DNA of 64,000 nucleotides, from positions 1 through 64,000 of the forward strand of contig NZ_JAEDAK010000016.1 of the NCBI RefSeq assembly GCF_016093275.1, written 5' to 3'. The notes under the pieces were generated by a model that worked only from the letters and a program-made list of their open reading frames with translations, did not search any database and was not told the origin of the DNA. The position numbers and the translations under genes were made by a program. Each line of letters starts with the position of its first letter. Within the stretch, counting starts at the first letter, position 1. This document shows positions 19,107 through 28,524 of the stretch, in pieces. This DNA comes from Inhella proteolytica (lineage in GTDB: Bacteria > Pseudomonadota > Gammaproteobacteria > Burkholderiales > Burkholderiaceae_C).

Positions 19107-20006
19107 ATGAAGACTTGGTTCCGACTTGGCGCCGTGGCGCTGGCCCTGACCGCGGTTTCCCTGGCCCAGGCCGACACGCTCAAGAAGATCAAGGACAGCG
19201 GTTCCGTGACCATGGGGGTGCGCGAATCCTCCGGCGCCCTGTCCTTCACCCTGGGGGATGGCAAGTACACCGGCTTTCATGTCGAGATCTGCGACCTGGT
19301 GCTGAAGGACATCCGCAAGCAGCTGGCCATGGACAGCATCGCCGTCAAGTACCAGCCCGTCACCTCGCAGAACCGCATCCCGCTGGTGCAGAACGGCAAC
19401 GTCGACATCGAGTGCGGCTCCACCACCAACAACCAGACGCGCCAGAAGGACGTCGCCTTCGCCGTCACCACGTATGTGGAAGAGGTGCGCATCGCCGTCA
19501 AGGCCAACTCCGGCATCACCGGCATCGGCCAGCTGAACGGCAAGACGGTGGCCACCACCACCGGCACCACCAGCGTGCAGACCCTGCGCAAGCACGAGCG
19601 CGCCACCGGCGTGGACTTCAAGGAAATCTTCGGCAAGGACCACGCCGACAGCTTCCTGCTGCTGGAGAGCGGCCGTGCCGACGCCTTCGTGATGGACGGC
19701 TCCATCCTGGCCGGCAACATCGCCAAGGCCAAGAACCCGAACGACTTCAAGATCGTCGGCGAGGTGCTGTCGGTTGAACCGATCGCCATCATGATGCGCA
19801 AGGACGACCCCGCCTTCAAGAAGGCCGTGGACGACTCCATCAAGGCCATGATGAAGAGCGGCCAGATCGCCAAGCTCTACGACAAGTGGTTCATGCAGCC
19901 CATCCCGCCGGCCAACACCCGCATCGGCCTGCCGGCCAGTGAGGCCACCAAGGCGGCTTGGGCCAACCCGAACGACAACCCCATGGAAGCCTACGCAAAG
20001 AAGTGA
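19107..20006 (+). CDS. gltI: glutamate/aspartate ABC transporter, periplasmic binding protein
   Basis: A 299-residue solute-binding protein of family 3. A signal peptide covers about residues 1-22 (ending LAQADT). The mature part starts LKKIKDSGSVTMGVRESSGALSFTLGDGKYTGFHVEIC, then NGNVDIECGSTTNNQTRQKDVAFA and a GKTVATTTGTTSVQTL block, as in GltI. It captures glutamate or aspartate in the periplasm and delivers it to GltJK. AGGAGA lies six bases before the start. It is the first gene of gltIJKL, separated from gltJ by a terminator-like hairpin that should raise its share of the transcript. Confidence 0.93.
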   Translation: MKTWFRLGAVALALTAVSLAQADTLKKIKDSGSVTMGVRESSGALSFTLGDGKYTGFHVEICDLVLKDIRKQLAMDSIAVKYQPVTSQNRIPLVQNGNVDIECGSTTNNQTRQKDVAFAVTTYVEEVRIAVKANSGITGIGQLNGKTVATTTGTTSVQTLRKHERATGVDFKEIFGKDHADSFLLLESGRADAFVMDGSILAGNIAKAKNPNDFKIVGEVLSVEPIAIMMRKDDPAFKKAVDDSIKAMMKSGQIAKLYDKWFMQPIPPANTRIGLPASEATKAAWANPNDNPMEAYAKK

Positions 20007-20029
20007 TCGGTTTGCGGCGATGAATCAGG

Positions 20030-20058
20030 CGGGCGCTCCCGGGCGCCCGTCGCTTTTT
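20030..20058 (+). terminator. terminator-like hairpin between gltI and gltJ
   Basis: CGGGCGC and GCGCCCG pair over a six-base loop and are followed by CGC and a run of five T, just ahead of the gltJ ribosome site. This looks like a leaky intrinsic terminator or 3'-end stabiliser, giving more binding protein than permease, a common arrangement in ABC import operons. Confidence 0.65.
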
Positions 20059-20068
20059 GGAGAGAGCC

Positions 20069-20809
20069 ATGGCGTTTGAGTGGCGCGAGTTGTGGTGCAA
20101 GGACACGGTGGATGGCACCGTGGGCGCCTGTTTTGGCCAGGCCGGGGCGCAGACCTATCTGGACTGGCTGTTCTCGGCCTGGGGCTGGACGCTGGCGGTC
20201 AGCGCGATCGGTCTGGTGATCGCCCTGGTGCTGGGCAGCGTGATGGGCGTGCTGCGCACCACGCCGAACAAGGGCCTGGTGTTCGCCGGCAATGCCTGGA
20301 CCGAGCTGTTCCGCAACATCCCGCTGATCGTCCAGCTCTTCCTCTGGTACTTCGTGCTGCCGGAGTTCCTGCCCTTCCTGAAGCGCATGCCGAGCTGGAT
20401 GGTGGCGGCCATCGGTCTGGGCTTCTTCACCTCGGCGCGCATTTCGGAGCAGGTGCGCGCCGGCATCCAGAGCATTCCGAAGGGCCAGACCTACGCCGGC
20501 TTGGCGATGGGCTTCACGCGCCTGCAGACCTACCGTTTCGTGCTGCTGCCGGTGGCCTTCCGCGTCGTCATCCCGCCGCTGACCAGCGAGGCCATGAGCA
20601 TCGTCAAGAACAGCTCGGTGGCCTTCGCGCTCTCGGTGCTGGAGCTGACGCAGTTCGCGCGCCAGGTGGGTGAGGAAACCTCCCGACCCACCGAGGTCTA
20701 CGCCATGGTCACGCTGCTGTACTTCGTCAGCGCGTTCAGCGTCTACCTGGTGGCCAGCCTGATCGAGCGTTGGGTCAAGGTGCCGGGCGTGGCGGGAGCG
20801 GCGCGATGA
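20069..20809 (+). CDS. gltJ: glutamate/aspartate ABC transporter permease GltJ
   Basis: A 246-residue inner-membrane subunit with about five helices. The EAA-type loop that contacts the ATPase is visible as EQVRAGIQSIPKGQTYAGLAMGFTRLQTYRFVLLP. The N-terminal stretch with WCKDTVDG and YLDWLFSAWGWTLAVS is typical of GltJ. The ATG follows GGAGAG by four bases, right after the hairpin. The stop overlaps the gltK ATG by four bases (ATGA). Confidence 0.93.
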   Translation: MAFEWRELWCKDTVDGTVGACFGQAGAQTYLDWLFSAWGWTLAVSAIGLVIALVLGSVMGVLRTTPNKGLVFAGNAWTELFRNIPLIVQLFLWYFVLPEFLPFLKRMPSWMVAAIGLGFFTSARISEQVRAGIQSIPKGQTYAGLAMGFTRLQTYRFVLLPVAFRVVIPPLTSEAMSIVKNSSVAFALSVLELTQFARQVGEETSRPTEVYAMVTLLYFVSAFSVYLVASLIERWVKVPGVAGAAR

Positions 20810-21468
20810 ATCTCGACTTCAGTTTTCTGACGGGCGAGTTCCTGCAGGGCTTCGTCCTCAAGGGCCTGATCTTCTCGGTCACGCTCACGCTGGTGGCGAT
20901 GGTGGGCGGCATTCTGCTGGGCACCGTGCTGGCGCTGATGCGGCTGTCGGGCAAGGCCTGGCTGGCCACGCCGGCCGCGGCGTACGTGAACCTGATGCGC
21001 TCCATCCCGCTGGTGATGGTGATCCTGTGGTTCTTCCTGCTCGTGCCCTTCCTCACCGGTCCGATCAGCGCCGAGGCCTCGGCCTACATCACCTTCACCC
21101 TGTTCGAGGCGGCCTACTACGCCGAGATCATGCGCGCCGGCATCCAGAGCGTGCCCAAGGGCCAGCAGCACGCCGGTTTTGCGCTGGGCATGAGCTATGG
21201 CCAGACCATGAGCCTGGTGGTGCTTCCGCAGGCCTTCCGCAACATGCTGCCGGTGCTGCTGACGCAGACCATCATCCTGTTCCAGGACACCTCGCTGGTC
21301 TACGCCATCGGCGCCTATGACCTGCTGAAGGGCTTCGAGGTGGCGGGCCGCAACTTCAACCGCCCGGTCGAGGCCTATTTGCTGGCCGCCGGCATCTATT
21401 TCGTCATCTGTTTCAGCCTCTCCATGCTGGTCAAGAAGCTGCAGGCCCGCATTCAAATCATTCGGTGA
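20806..21468 (+). CDS. gltK: glutamate/aspartate ABC transporter permease GltK
   Basis: A 220-residue partner permease with about five helices and the loop [38 protein letters not shown]. With GltJ it forms the membrane channel. It begins inside the gltJ stop (ATGA overlap) and ends six bases before the gltL ATG, indicating translational coupling throughout the operon. Confidence 0.93.
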   Translation: MNLDFSFLTGEFLQGFVLKGLIFSVTLTLVAMVGGILLGTVLALMRLSGKAWLATPAAAYVNLMRSIPLVMVILWFFLLVPFLTGPISAEASAYITFTLFEAAYYAEIMRAGIQSVPKGQQHAGFALGMSYGQTMSLVVLPQAFRNMLPVLLTQTIILFQDTSLVYAIGAYDLLKGFEVAGRNFNRPVEAYLLAAGIYFVICFSLSMLVKKLQARIQIIR

Positions 21469-21473
21469 GCACC

Positions 21474-22208
<735 letters not shown>

Positions 22209-22219
22209 GATCGGAGCGA

Positions 22220-22322
22220 GCAGGGCCCCGAGGGCCCTGCGACCCCGATCGAAGGACAGTCCCCGTCCCGCGGGGACTGGCGAAGGGGCCTCTGAGCAGG
22301 CCCAATGGCCTGCTCAGAGGCC
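22220..22322. repeat. three consecutive perfect hairpins after gltL
   Basis: Hairpin 1 is GCAGGGCCC / GGGCCCTGC (9 bp, loop CGA). Hairpin 2 is CAGTCCCCG / CGGGGACTG (9 bp, loop TCCCG). Hairpin 3 is GGCCTCTGAGCAGGCC / GGCCTGCTCAGAGGCC (16 bp, perfect, loop CAAT). None has a T-run, so they may end the glt transcript by pausing or protect its 3' end. They fill half of the gap before the sensor kinase. Confidence 0.85.
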
Positions 22323-22424
22323 AGCGCACGCCCCTACCCCCGGCATTCCATGCCGTATTCCTCACCCACACCCCGCGTCGCCCCGCGATGATGGTCCCCT
22401 CGCAGCTTGGAAGGGCGGCAGGGA

Positions 22425-25400
22425 ATGCGGCGACTCGTCTGGCTTGGGTTCGCGCTGGTGCTGGCCATGTTCGGCTTGCCCGCCGCCCGTGCCGCCACCG
22501 ATTGGTCCGCCCTGGCGCGGCCGGCGTTCCGCCATCTGGGTTTTGACGAGGGCCTGCCGCACCCCATCGTCACCGCGCTGGCGCAGGACCGCGTCGGTTT
22601 TTTGTGGATCGGTACCCAGGGCGGCCTGGCCCGTTACGACGGCCACCGCCTGCGCCGCTACCCTGGCGGCGACGGACCCGGCGCCTTGCCCGACCCCAAC
22701 ATCCAGGCCCTGCATGTCGATGCCCAGGGCCGCTTGTGGGTGGCCACGCGCGGCGCCGGCCTGCTGCACCACGAACCCGAGAGCGACCGCTTCCTGCCCG
22801 TGCCCGCGCTAGGGCTGCAAGGCATCTGGGCGCTGCAGGACGAAGGGCCCGATGCCCTCTGGCTGGCCAGCGAAGCCGGGCTGCTGCGCCTGCAGCAGGG
22901 CCAGGCGCAGACCTGGCCGGCCGATGACCCGCTGGCACCCCTGCTGCAGGCGCCGCAGCGCGCGCTGGCGCGCGCGGCCGATGGCAGCCTCTGGGTGGGT
23001 GGCGCGCTGGGGCTGGTGCACATCCGGCAGGGCAGGGCGGAGCGGGTCGGGCCGGCCACGGGCATCACGGCGCTGCTGGCCGAGTCCGACGGCACGCTCT
23101 GGGTGGGCAGCAGCAGCGCCGGCCTGGGCCGGGTGACACCGGCTGGGATCTGGGAAACGGTCTGGCCGGCCGAGCATCCGCAGCTCAATGGCCGCGGCGT
23201 GCAGGCCCTGCTGCGCGTGGCGCCGGGCGAGCTCTGGGTGGCCGGCTATGGCAATGGCGTGGTGCGCTTTCCCGGGCCGGCCGCGGCGGCGCTGCGCCAC
23301 GACCCCTATGTGACCAGCAGCCTGGCCTCGGACGGCGTGCGTGCGCTGCTGCGCGACCGCTCGGGTCTGGTCTGGCTGGGCACCGACCAGGGCCTGGACC
23401 GTCACGACCCCCAGGCCCAGGGCTTCGTGAACCTGCTGCATTCGCCGCGCCAGCCCGAGGGCCTGGCGGACCGCCATGTCGTGCACATCGGCGCCGGGCC
23501 GACGCCCGAGCAATGGTTGCTCGGCTACGGCGGGCAGGGCCTGGGCCTCTTGAGCACGCCGGCGGATGGCCCGGCGCGCCTGCTGCCGCTGCAGCTGGAC
23601 AGCCCGGGCGCGGCATTGCCGCTGCAGCAGCAGCGTGTGCTGGCCAGCGTCTGGCAAGGGGAACGCCTGTGGGTGGGCACGCTGCAGGGCCTGTACCGGG
23701 TGGACTGGGCGGCACGGCGCGCCGAACGCGTGGCGCTGCCCAGCGCCCAGCCGCACCCGCGCGTGGATGCGCTGATGGTGGACCGCGACGGCGGGCTCTG
23801 GGTCGGCAGCACCGAAGGGCTGCTGCGCCAGCGCCCCGCTGGCTTCGAGCTGCTGCGCCACGAGCCGGGCCGCCGCGACAGCCTGCCGCACAACCGTGTC
23901 AACGCCCTGCTGCAGGATCACCAGGGCCGCATCTGGGTGGGCAGCAACGGCGGGCTCTCGCGCTGGCTGGGCGAGGCGCGCTTTGCCAACCATGTGCGCG
24001 ACCTGCGCCGCCCCGACAGCTTCTGCCACAGCGACGCCGTCTCGCTGCGCGAGGACGCCAAGGGGCGGTTGTGGATCGCCACCCTGGGGGGCGGCCTGTG
24101 CCTGCTGCAAGACGAGGCGGCCAGCCGCTTCCGGCACTTCGGCCGCGCCGAGGGCCTGCCGCACGACAACGTCGGCGGCCTGCAGGTCGACGGCCAGGGC
24201 CTTTTGTGGGCCAGCAGTGCCGATGGCCTGTTCAGCCTGGAGCCGAACGGCGCGCACCTGCGCAGCTTCGGCCTGAGCGAGGGCGTGGCGGTGCGCAGCT
24301 TCTGGGTCGATTCGGCGGCGCGCACCGCGCAGGGCGAGCTGCTGTTCGGCGGCGGGGGCGGCCTGGTGGTGGTGCGCCCCACGCGGGTGCCCGGTGCGGC
24401 CGCGGCGCCGCCGCTGGTGGTGAGCAGTCTGCGCGTGGACGGCCAGCGCCGCCACCTGCCCGCCAGCGGGCTGCGCCTGGCGCCCGGCCTGCAGTCGCTG
24501 CAGATCGAGTTCAGCGCGCTCGATTTCCGCGCCGCCGAACGCCTGCGCTACCGGCATCGCCTGCTGGGGCTCGAAGAGGCCTGGACCGAGGGCGATGCCA
24601 GCCAGCGCGTCGCCACCTTCAGCCGTCTGCCGCCGGGCCGCTACGAACTGGAGCTGCAGGCCGCCTTGCCGGGCGAGGGCTGGTCGGCCGCGCTGCGCGT
24701 GCCGGTGGAGCAGCTGCCGGCCTGGTGGCAGACCTGGTGGGCGCGTGCCCTGGCCCTGCTGGCCGTGGCGCTGGCGCTGGCCGGCCTGGTGCAGCTGCGC
24801 ACGCGCAGCCTGCAGCGCCAGCGCCAGGCGCTGGAGGCCGAGGTGGCGCAGCGCACGCAGGAGCTCTCCACCGCCAATGCCACGCTGGCGCGCAGCGCCG
24901 ACACCCTGAGCCTGCTGGGCGACACCGGCAAGGCCCTGACCGCGCAGCTGGACCTGCAGGCCATCTGCGCCACCCTGCACCGGCAGCTGGCCCGCCTGCT
25001 GCCGGTGGATGCGTTTGGCGTGGCCCTGCTGGAGCCCGATGGCCGGCAGCTGCGCTTTCCCTACTACTTCGAAGACCGCCTGGTGCAGGGCGACACGGTG
25101 CAGCTGGACGACCCGCTCTCCTTGAGCGCGCGTGCCTTCCGCGAGGCCCGCGAGCTCGATGTGCTGGACGAGCAAAGCAGCGAGTCCGCGCCCGAGGTGG
25201 CGGGCATCGAGGTGGGCGAACCGATGCGCTCGCTGGTGTTCCGGCCGCTCACGCTGAACGAGGAGCGCATCGGCATCGTCACCATGCAGAGCCGACGCGC
25301 CCAGGCCTACGGGCCGCAGGAGCTGGACATCTTCCGCAGCCTGGTGGCCTATGCGGCCATCGCGATCGGCAATGCGCGTGCCTTCACGGCGCTGCAGCAG

Positions 25401-26189
25401 GCGCAGGCGCAGCTGGTGGAGCATGCCAAGCTGGCCTCGCTGGGCCAGCTGGTGGCCGGGGTGGCGCATGAGGTCAACACGCCGCTGGGCATTGCGGTGA
25501 CGGCCAGCTCGCATCTGCTGGAGCGCACCCAGCAGGTGCAGGCCGAGCTGCAGGCGCAGCGGCTTTCGCGCGGCGGGCTGGCCGGCTTTCTGCAGGAGGC
25601 CGAGCACACCGGCCAGGTGCTGGAGCAGAACCTGCGCCGCGCCGCCGGGCTGATCGAGCATTTCAAGGAGGTCTCGGTGGACCGCACCTCGGACGGCCAG
25701 CGCCGCTTCGAGCTCGGGCCCTATCTGGACGAGCTGCTGGAGAGCCTGCGCCCGAGCTGGAAGCACCGGCCGGTGGTGGTGGAGTGCGCCGTCGAGCGCG
25801 GCCTGTGGATGGACAGCTTTCCGGGCGCGCTCGGCCAGGTGCTCAGCAACCTGGTGCAGAACGCGCTGCTGCACGCCTTCGCGCCCGAGCAGCGCGGCCA
25901 GATCCGCATCCGCGCCGAGCGCCTGGGCGAAAGCCAGCTGCGCCTGGAGGTGGCGGATGACGGCCGCGGCATCCCGGCCGAGCACCTGGCGCGCGTCTTC
26001 GATCCCTTCTTCACCACCAAGCGCGGCCAGGGTGGCACCGGGCTGGGCTTGCACATCAGCTACAACCTGGTGGTGCAGAAGCTGCAGGGCCTGATCCGCG
26101 TGCACAGCGCGCCGGGCCAGGGCTGCCGCTTCGAGCTGTTGCTGCCCTGCGTGCTGGCGCCGGCCGCACCCCCCGAACCTGGAACATGA
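22425..26189 (+). CDS. propeller-type hybrid-like sensor histidine kinase with GAF domain
   Basis: A 1254-residue kinase. Order: signal peptide (about 1-24, ending AARAA); a periplasmic two-component-regulator propeller built of repeats such as FLWIGTQGGLARYDG, LWVGSTEGLLR and IWVGSNGGLSRW to about 670; a Y_Y_Y domain near 680-760; one membrane helix near 766-790; a coiled coil; a GAF domain near 826-988; a HisKA region with phospho-acceptor His near 1015 (LVAGVAHEVNTPLG); and an ATPase domain with N box LSNLVQNALLHAF, DDGRGIP and GGTGLGL. No receiver domain or neighbouring response regulator is present, so it signals to a distant partner. The ATG was preferred to an upstream TTG at 22407. 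Confidence 0.92.
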   Translation: MRRLVWLGFALVLAMFGLPAARAATDWSALARPAFRHLGFDEGLPHPIVTALAQDRVGFLWIGTQGGLARYDGHRLRRYPGGDGPGALPDPNIQALHVDAQGRLWVATRGAGLLHHEPESDRFLPVPALGLQGIWALQDEGPDALWLASEAGLLRLQQGQAQTWPADDPLAPLLQAPQRALARAADGSLWVGGALGLVHIRQGRAERVGPATGITALLAESDGTLWVGSSSAGLGRVTPAGIWETVWPAEHPQLNGRGVQALLRVAPGELWVAGYGNGVVRFPGPAAAALRHDPYVTSSLASDGVRALLRDRSGLVWLGTDQGLDRHDPQAQGFVNLLHSPRQPEGLADRHVVHIGAGPTPEQWLLGYGGQGLGLLSTPADGPARLLPLQLDSPGAALPLQQQRVLASVWQGERLWVGTLQGLYRVDWAARRAERVALPSAQPHPRVDALMVDRDGGLWVGSTEGLLRQRPAGFELLRHEPGRRDSLPHNRVNALLQDHQGRIWVGSNGGLSRWLGEARFANHVRDLRRPDSFCHSDAVSLREDAKGRLWIATLGGGLCLLQDEAASRFRHFGRAEGLPHDNVGGLQVDGQGLLWASSADGLFSLEPNGAHLRSFGLSEGVAVRSFWVDSAARTAQGELLFGGGGGLVVVRPTRVPGAAAAPPLVVSSLRVDGQRRHLPASGLRLAPGLQSLQIEFSALDFRAAERLRYRHRLLGLEEAWTEGDASQRVATFSRLPPGRYELELQAALPGEGWSAALRVPVEQLPAWWQTWWARALALLAVALALAGLVQLRTRSLQRQRQALEAEVAQRTQELSTANATLARSADTLSLLGDTGKALTAQLDLQAICATLHRQLARLLPVDAFGVALLEPDGRQLRFPYYFEDRLVQGDTVQLDDPLSLSARAFREARELDVLDEQSSESAPEVAGIEVGEPMRSLVFRPLTLNEERIGIVTMQSRRAQAYGPQELDIFRSLVAYAAIAIGNARAFTALQQAQAQLVEHAKLASLGQLVAGVAHEVNTPLGIAVTASSHLLERTQQVQAELQAQRLSRGGLAGFLQEAEHTGQVLEQNLRRAAGLIEHFKEVSVDRTSDGQRRFELGPYLDELLESLRPSWKHRPVVVECAVERGLWMDSFPGALGQVLSNLVQNALLHAFAPEQRGQIRIRAERLGESQLRLEVADDGRGIPAEHLARVFDPFFTTKRGQGGTGLGLHISYNLVVQKLQGLIRVHSAPGQGCRFELLLPCVLAPAAPPEPGT

Positions 26190-27067
26190 ACCTCGCCATG
26201 ACCCGCCTGATCTTGCTTGCCGCCCTGTTGCTGAGCGCCTGCGCCAGCGGCCCTTCCGAACCCCCGGGGCCGGCGGCCAAGGAAACCATCCTGGCCGTCA
26301 CCGCCGACCACCGCTTGATCCGCTTCAACGCTGGCCAGCCGCAGCGCCTGCTGGCCAGCCTGGCGCTGCGCGGGCTCAAGCCCGGCGAGCGGGTGCTGGG
26401 CATCGATTTCCGCGTCGCCCGCAACCAGCTCTACCTGCTGGCCAGCAGCGGCCAGCTGTACCGCGTCAAGGTGGACAGCGCGCAGCTCGAGCCCGTGGGC
26501 GAGCCGCAGCCCCTGCCCAACGGCGGGGCCGGTGAGTGGGGCTTCGACTTCAACCCCACGGTGGACCGCATCCGTGTCGTCAACAGCCATGGCGCCAATC
26601 TGCGCCGGCACCCGGACAGCGGCGCCCAGGTCGATGGCGACCCCAACCAGCCCGGCCTGCAGGGCGATGCCCTGCTGCAGTTCGACCCCAGCGACCGCCA
26701 TGCCGGCCAGCGCGCCGAGGTGGTGGCGGCGGCCTACAGCTACAACAAGGACGACGAGAAGCTCACCACCAACTACGCCATCGACGCCGCGCGCGGCCTG
26801 CTGCTCACCCAGGGCAGCCGCGAAGGCGTGCAGCCCGTGGTCTCACCGAACAGCGGCCGCCTGTTCACGGTGGGTTCGTTGGGGCTCAAGCCCTTCGTGC
26901 GGGCGCAGTTCGACATCTCCGATGTGCGCAATCAGGCCTATCTGGCGGTGGACGGGCAGGGCGCCGGCGACACCTTGTTCCAGGTGGACCTGGGCAGCGG
27001 CCAGGCGCGCCGCATCGGACCCCTGGTCGGCGGCGCCAGCCTGCGCGGCTTGGCCATCGAGCCCTGA
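26186..27067 (+). CDS. DUF4394 lipoprotein
   Basis: A 293-residue protein with a lipobox signal (LLAALLLSACASG), so probably a lipid-anchored exported protein. The body matches DUF4394: LGIDFRVARNQLYLLASSGQLYRV, GFDFNPTVDRIRVVNSHGANLRRHPDSG and a YSYNKDDEKLTTNYAID segment, a predicted beta-propeller-like domain. The function is unknown. It starts inside the stop of the sensor kinase (ATGA overlap), so the two are coupled and the lipoprotein might take part in the kinase's periplasmic signal. Its 3' quarter is overlapped by the tail of an antisense gene. Confidence 0.85.
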   Translation: MNLAMTRLILLAALLLSACASGPSEPPGPAAKETILAVTADHRLIRFNAGQPQRLLASLALRGLKPGERVLGIDFRVARNQLYLLASSGQLYRVKVDSAQLEPVGEPQPLPNGGAGEWGFDFNPTVDRIRVVNSHGANLRRHPDSGAQVDGDPNQPGLQGDALLQFDPSDRHAGQRAEVVAAAYSYNKDDEKLTTNYAIDAARGLLLTQGSREGVQPVVSPNSGRLFTVGSLGLKPFVRAQFDISDVRNQAYLAVDGQGAGDTLFQVDLGSGQARRIGPLVGGASLRGLAIEP

Positions 27068-27535
27068 AGCGGGCTGCTGCGCCAGCCAGCGGCGCAGGCC
27101 CTGCTCGCCGGCGCGCATCACCGCCTGGTGGTTCCAGCGGAACAGCGGCGCCAGCCAGCGCAGGCTGCGGCGCATCCAGGGCTTTTGCACATCCACCGCC
27201 CAGCGGTAGTGCACGCAGGTCTGTGCGCCCTCGGTCCAGAGCGTCCATTCCCCTTCCCCCTGCAGATGGCCGACGGCGCGCCCGGCCAGGCGGCGTTCGC
27301 GCTCGGCGGCGGTGCAAGTCATCACCAGGCTGAGCGTGTAGGGCAGGCGGGTGCGCCAGCGCAGGCGTCGCACCGCACCCACCCCCTGGCCGGCGCGCAG
27401 GGTCTGCACCTCGGCCACATAGGGCCACCACTGCGGCCAGTCCTCCACCCTTGTGAGGGCCTGCCAGACGGCGGGAGGCGCGGCGTCCAGGCGCCACAGG
27501 GTTTCAAGCTGGAAGGCGGGGGGCGGGCTGTGCAT
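26843..27535 (-). CDS. SRPBCC-family protein with long antisense-overlapping tail
   Basis: The first 155 residues form an SRPBCC (polyketide cyclase/START-like) domain: FQLETLWRLDAAPPAVWQALTRVEDWPQWWPYVAEVQ at the start and WMRRSLRWLAPLFRWNHQAVMRAGEQGLRRWLAQ at the end. This fold binds hydrophobic ligands. The frame then stays open for about 75 more residues that run antisense through the end of the DUF4394 gene. That tail is rich in Ala and Gln and looks non-native. Either the stop has been lost or the overlap is tolerated. The domain itself is convincing, the tail is not. Confidence 0.7.
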   Translation of the reverse strand: MHSPPPAFQLETLWRLDAAPPAVWQALTRVEDWPQWWPYVAEVQTLRAGQGVGAVRRLRWRTRLPYTLSLVMTCTAAERERRLAGRAVGHLQGEGEWTLWTEGAQTCVHYRWAVDVQKPWMRRSLRWLAPLFRWNHQAVMRAGEQGLRRWLAQQPASGLDGQAAQAGAADQGSDAARLAAAQVHLEQGVAGALPVHRQIGLIAHIGDVELRPHEGLEPQRTHREQAAAVR

Positions 27536-27573
27536 GCCCCCCTGTACGCGCCGGCGGACGGCCCGGATGCAGT

Positions 27574-27951
27574 TCAGGGCTTGACGGTTGGCCAGCCGCG
27601 CTTGACCCATTCGGACATGCCGCCCTCGACGTACTGCACCTGCGTGTAGCCGGCCTCGCGCAGCTTCTGCGCGGTGGCCTTGGAACGGTTCTGCGTGCGG
27701 CAGATCAGCAGCAGGGGCTCGTCCTTGCCCGGCAGCTCGGCCAGGCGCTGGGGCAGCTGGCTCATGGGCAGCAGCTGGGCCCCTTCGGCCACGCCGGCGG
27801 CGTGCTCGGCTGGCTCGCGGATGTCGATCACGCGCAGCTTCCCCTGGCCCAGGGCCTCGCGGGCGACTTCCAGCGGCACGCTGGGGGCCGGTTCGGCCCG
27901 CAGGGCCAGGGCAGGGCAAAGCAGCAGCAGGGTGCGGCGGGGGAGTTTCAT
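27574..27951 (-). CDS. secreted rhodanese-like protein
   Basis: A 125-residue protein with a signal peptide (RRTLLLLCPALALRAEP) followed by a single rhodanese domain: LRVIDIREPAEHAAGV, LPMSQLPQRLAEL, the active-site loop LLICRTQNRSKA with its Cys, and GYTQVQYVEGGMSEW. It is likely a periplasmic sulfur-carrier or sulfurtransferase. The start is at MKLPRRT; an upstream in-frame ATG three codons earlier is possible. The next gene on this strand, SRPBCC, starts 38 bases downstream. Confidence 0.87.
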   Translation of the reverse strand: MKLPRRTLLLLCPALALRAEPAPSVPLEVAREALGQGKLRVIDIREPAEHAAGVAEGAQLLPMSQLPQRLAELPGKDEPLLLICRTQNRSKATAQKLREAGYTQVQYVEGGMSEWVKRGWPTVKP

Positions 27952-28124
27952 GGCGGGCAAGAAGGGAGCGGGCAGCGGGCTGGCATTCTGCGTCGTGCGC
28001 CGTCATCCTGGGGCAAACCCGTTCCTGCGAAAGGAGGGGATGGCCGGCGCGTCGGGCTGCGGCATAGTCGCCGCGCCTCACTACGCTGGCCGGGTTGGCT
28101 GGCTGTTCCGTCTGTGGAGTCCGC

Positions 28125-28487
28125 ATGTCCGCGCGTCTGTCCCGTCTTGTTCCTGTGTTCGCCGGACTGGTGTTGGCGCTGAGCGGTGCACGCGCCGAGC
28201 CCCTGTCCTTCCAGCTGAGCTATCAGGATCTGGCGCGGGTGGCGGCGCAGGGCGTGGCGCCGCTGGTGTGGCAGGTGCAGCCGGACATGGTGCGGCGCGT
28301 GCTGCAGGCCTACACCACGCTGAACGGGGTGGAGCGCCTGGAAGTGCATGAATGGCAGGGCGGGCTGATGGCGCGCGTGGACCGTGCCGTGCCCATGCCC
28401 CTGGGGCCGCGCTGCGAGCTCAGCGAGCCCATCGTGCACGAAGGCCGTTCCATCGGCCGCCTGGTGCTGACGCTGCGCTGCGGCTGA
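28125..28487 (+). CDS. small periplasmic hypothetical protein
   Basis: A 120-residue protein with a signal peptide ([19 protein letters not shown]). The mature part ([51 protein letters not shown]...) resembles the periplasmic four-helix or PAS-like input region seen at the start of some sensor kinases, but it stands alone with no membrane anchor after it. I cannot name a family. It may be a truncated or detached sensor domain. It lies 37 bases ahead of pyrC on the same strand. Confidence 0.6.
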   Translation: MSARLSRLVPVFAGLVLALSGARAEPLSFQLSYQDLARVAAQGVAPLVWQVQPDMVRRVLQAYTTLNGVERLEVHEWQGGLMARVDRAVPMPLGPRCELSEPIVHEGRSIGRLVLTLRCG

Positions 28488-28506
28488 GGCTCGGCCTCGA
28501 ATCCCG

Positions 28507-28524
28507 GGCCCGACAATCCGGGCC
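28507..28524 (+). promoter_or_regulatory. hairpin and GACAAT motif at the pyrC start
   Basis: GGCCCG and CGGGCC pair around ACAATC, ending directly at the pyrC ATG. The GACAAT hexamer lies seven bases before the ATG, the same distance as before lpxC and almost that before the rnpB 5' end. If GACAAT is a -10 element, the pyrC message would be leaderless. No clear ribosome site or -35 box is visible. Confidence 0.4.

Noticed and set aside
22809-26105. Minus-strand open frame of about 1100 codons opposite the sensor kinase
   Set aside because: A compositional shadow; the kinase motifs on the plus strand are unambiguous.
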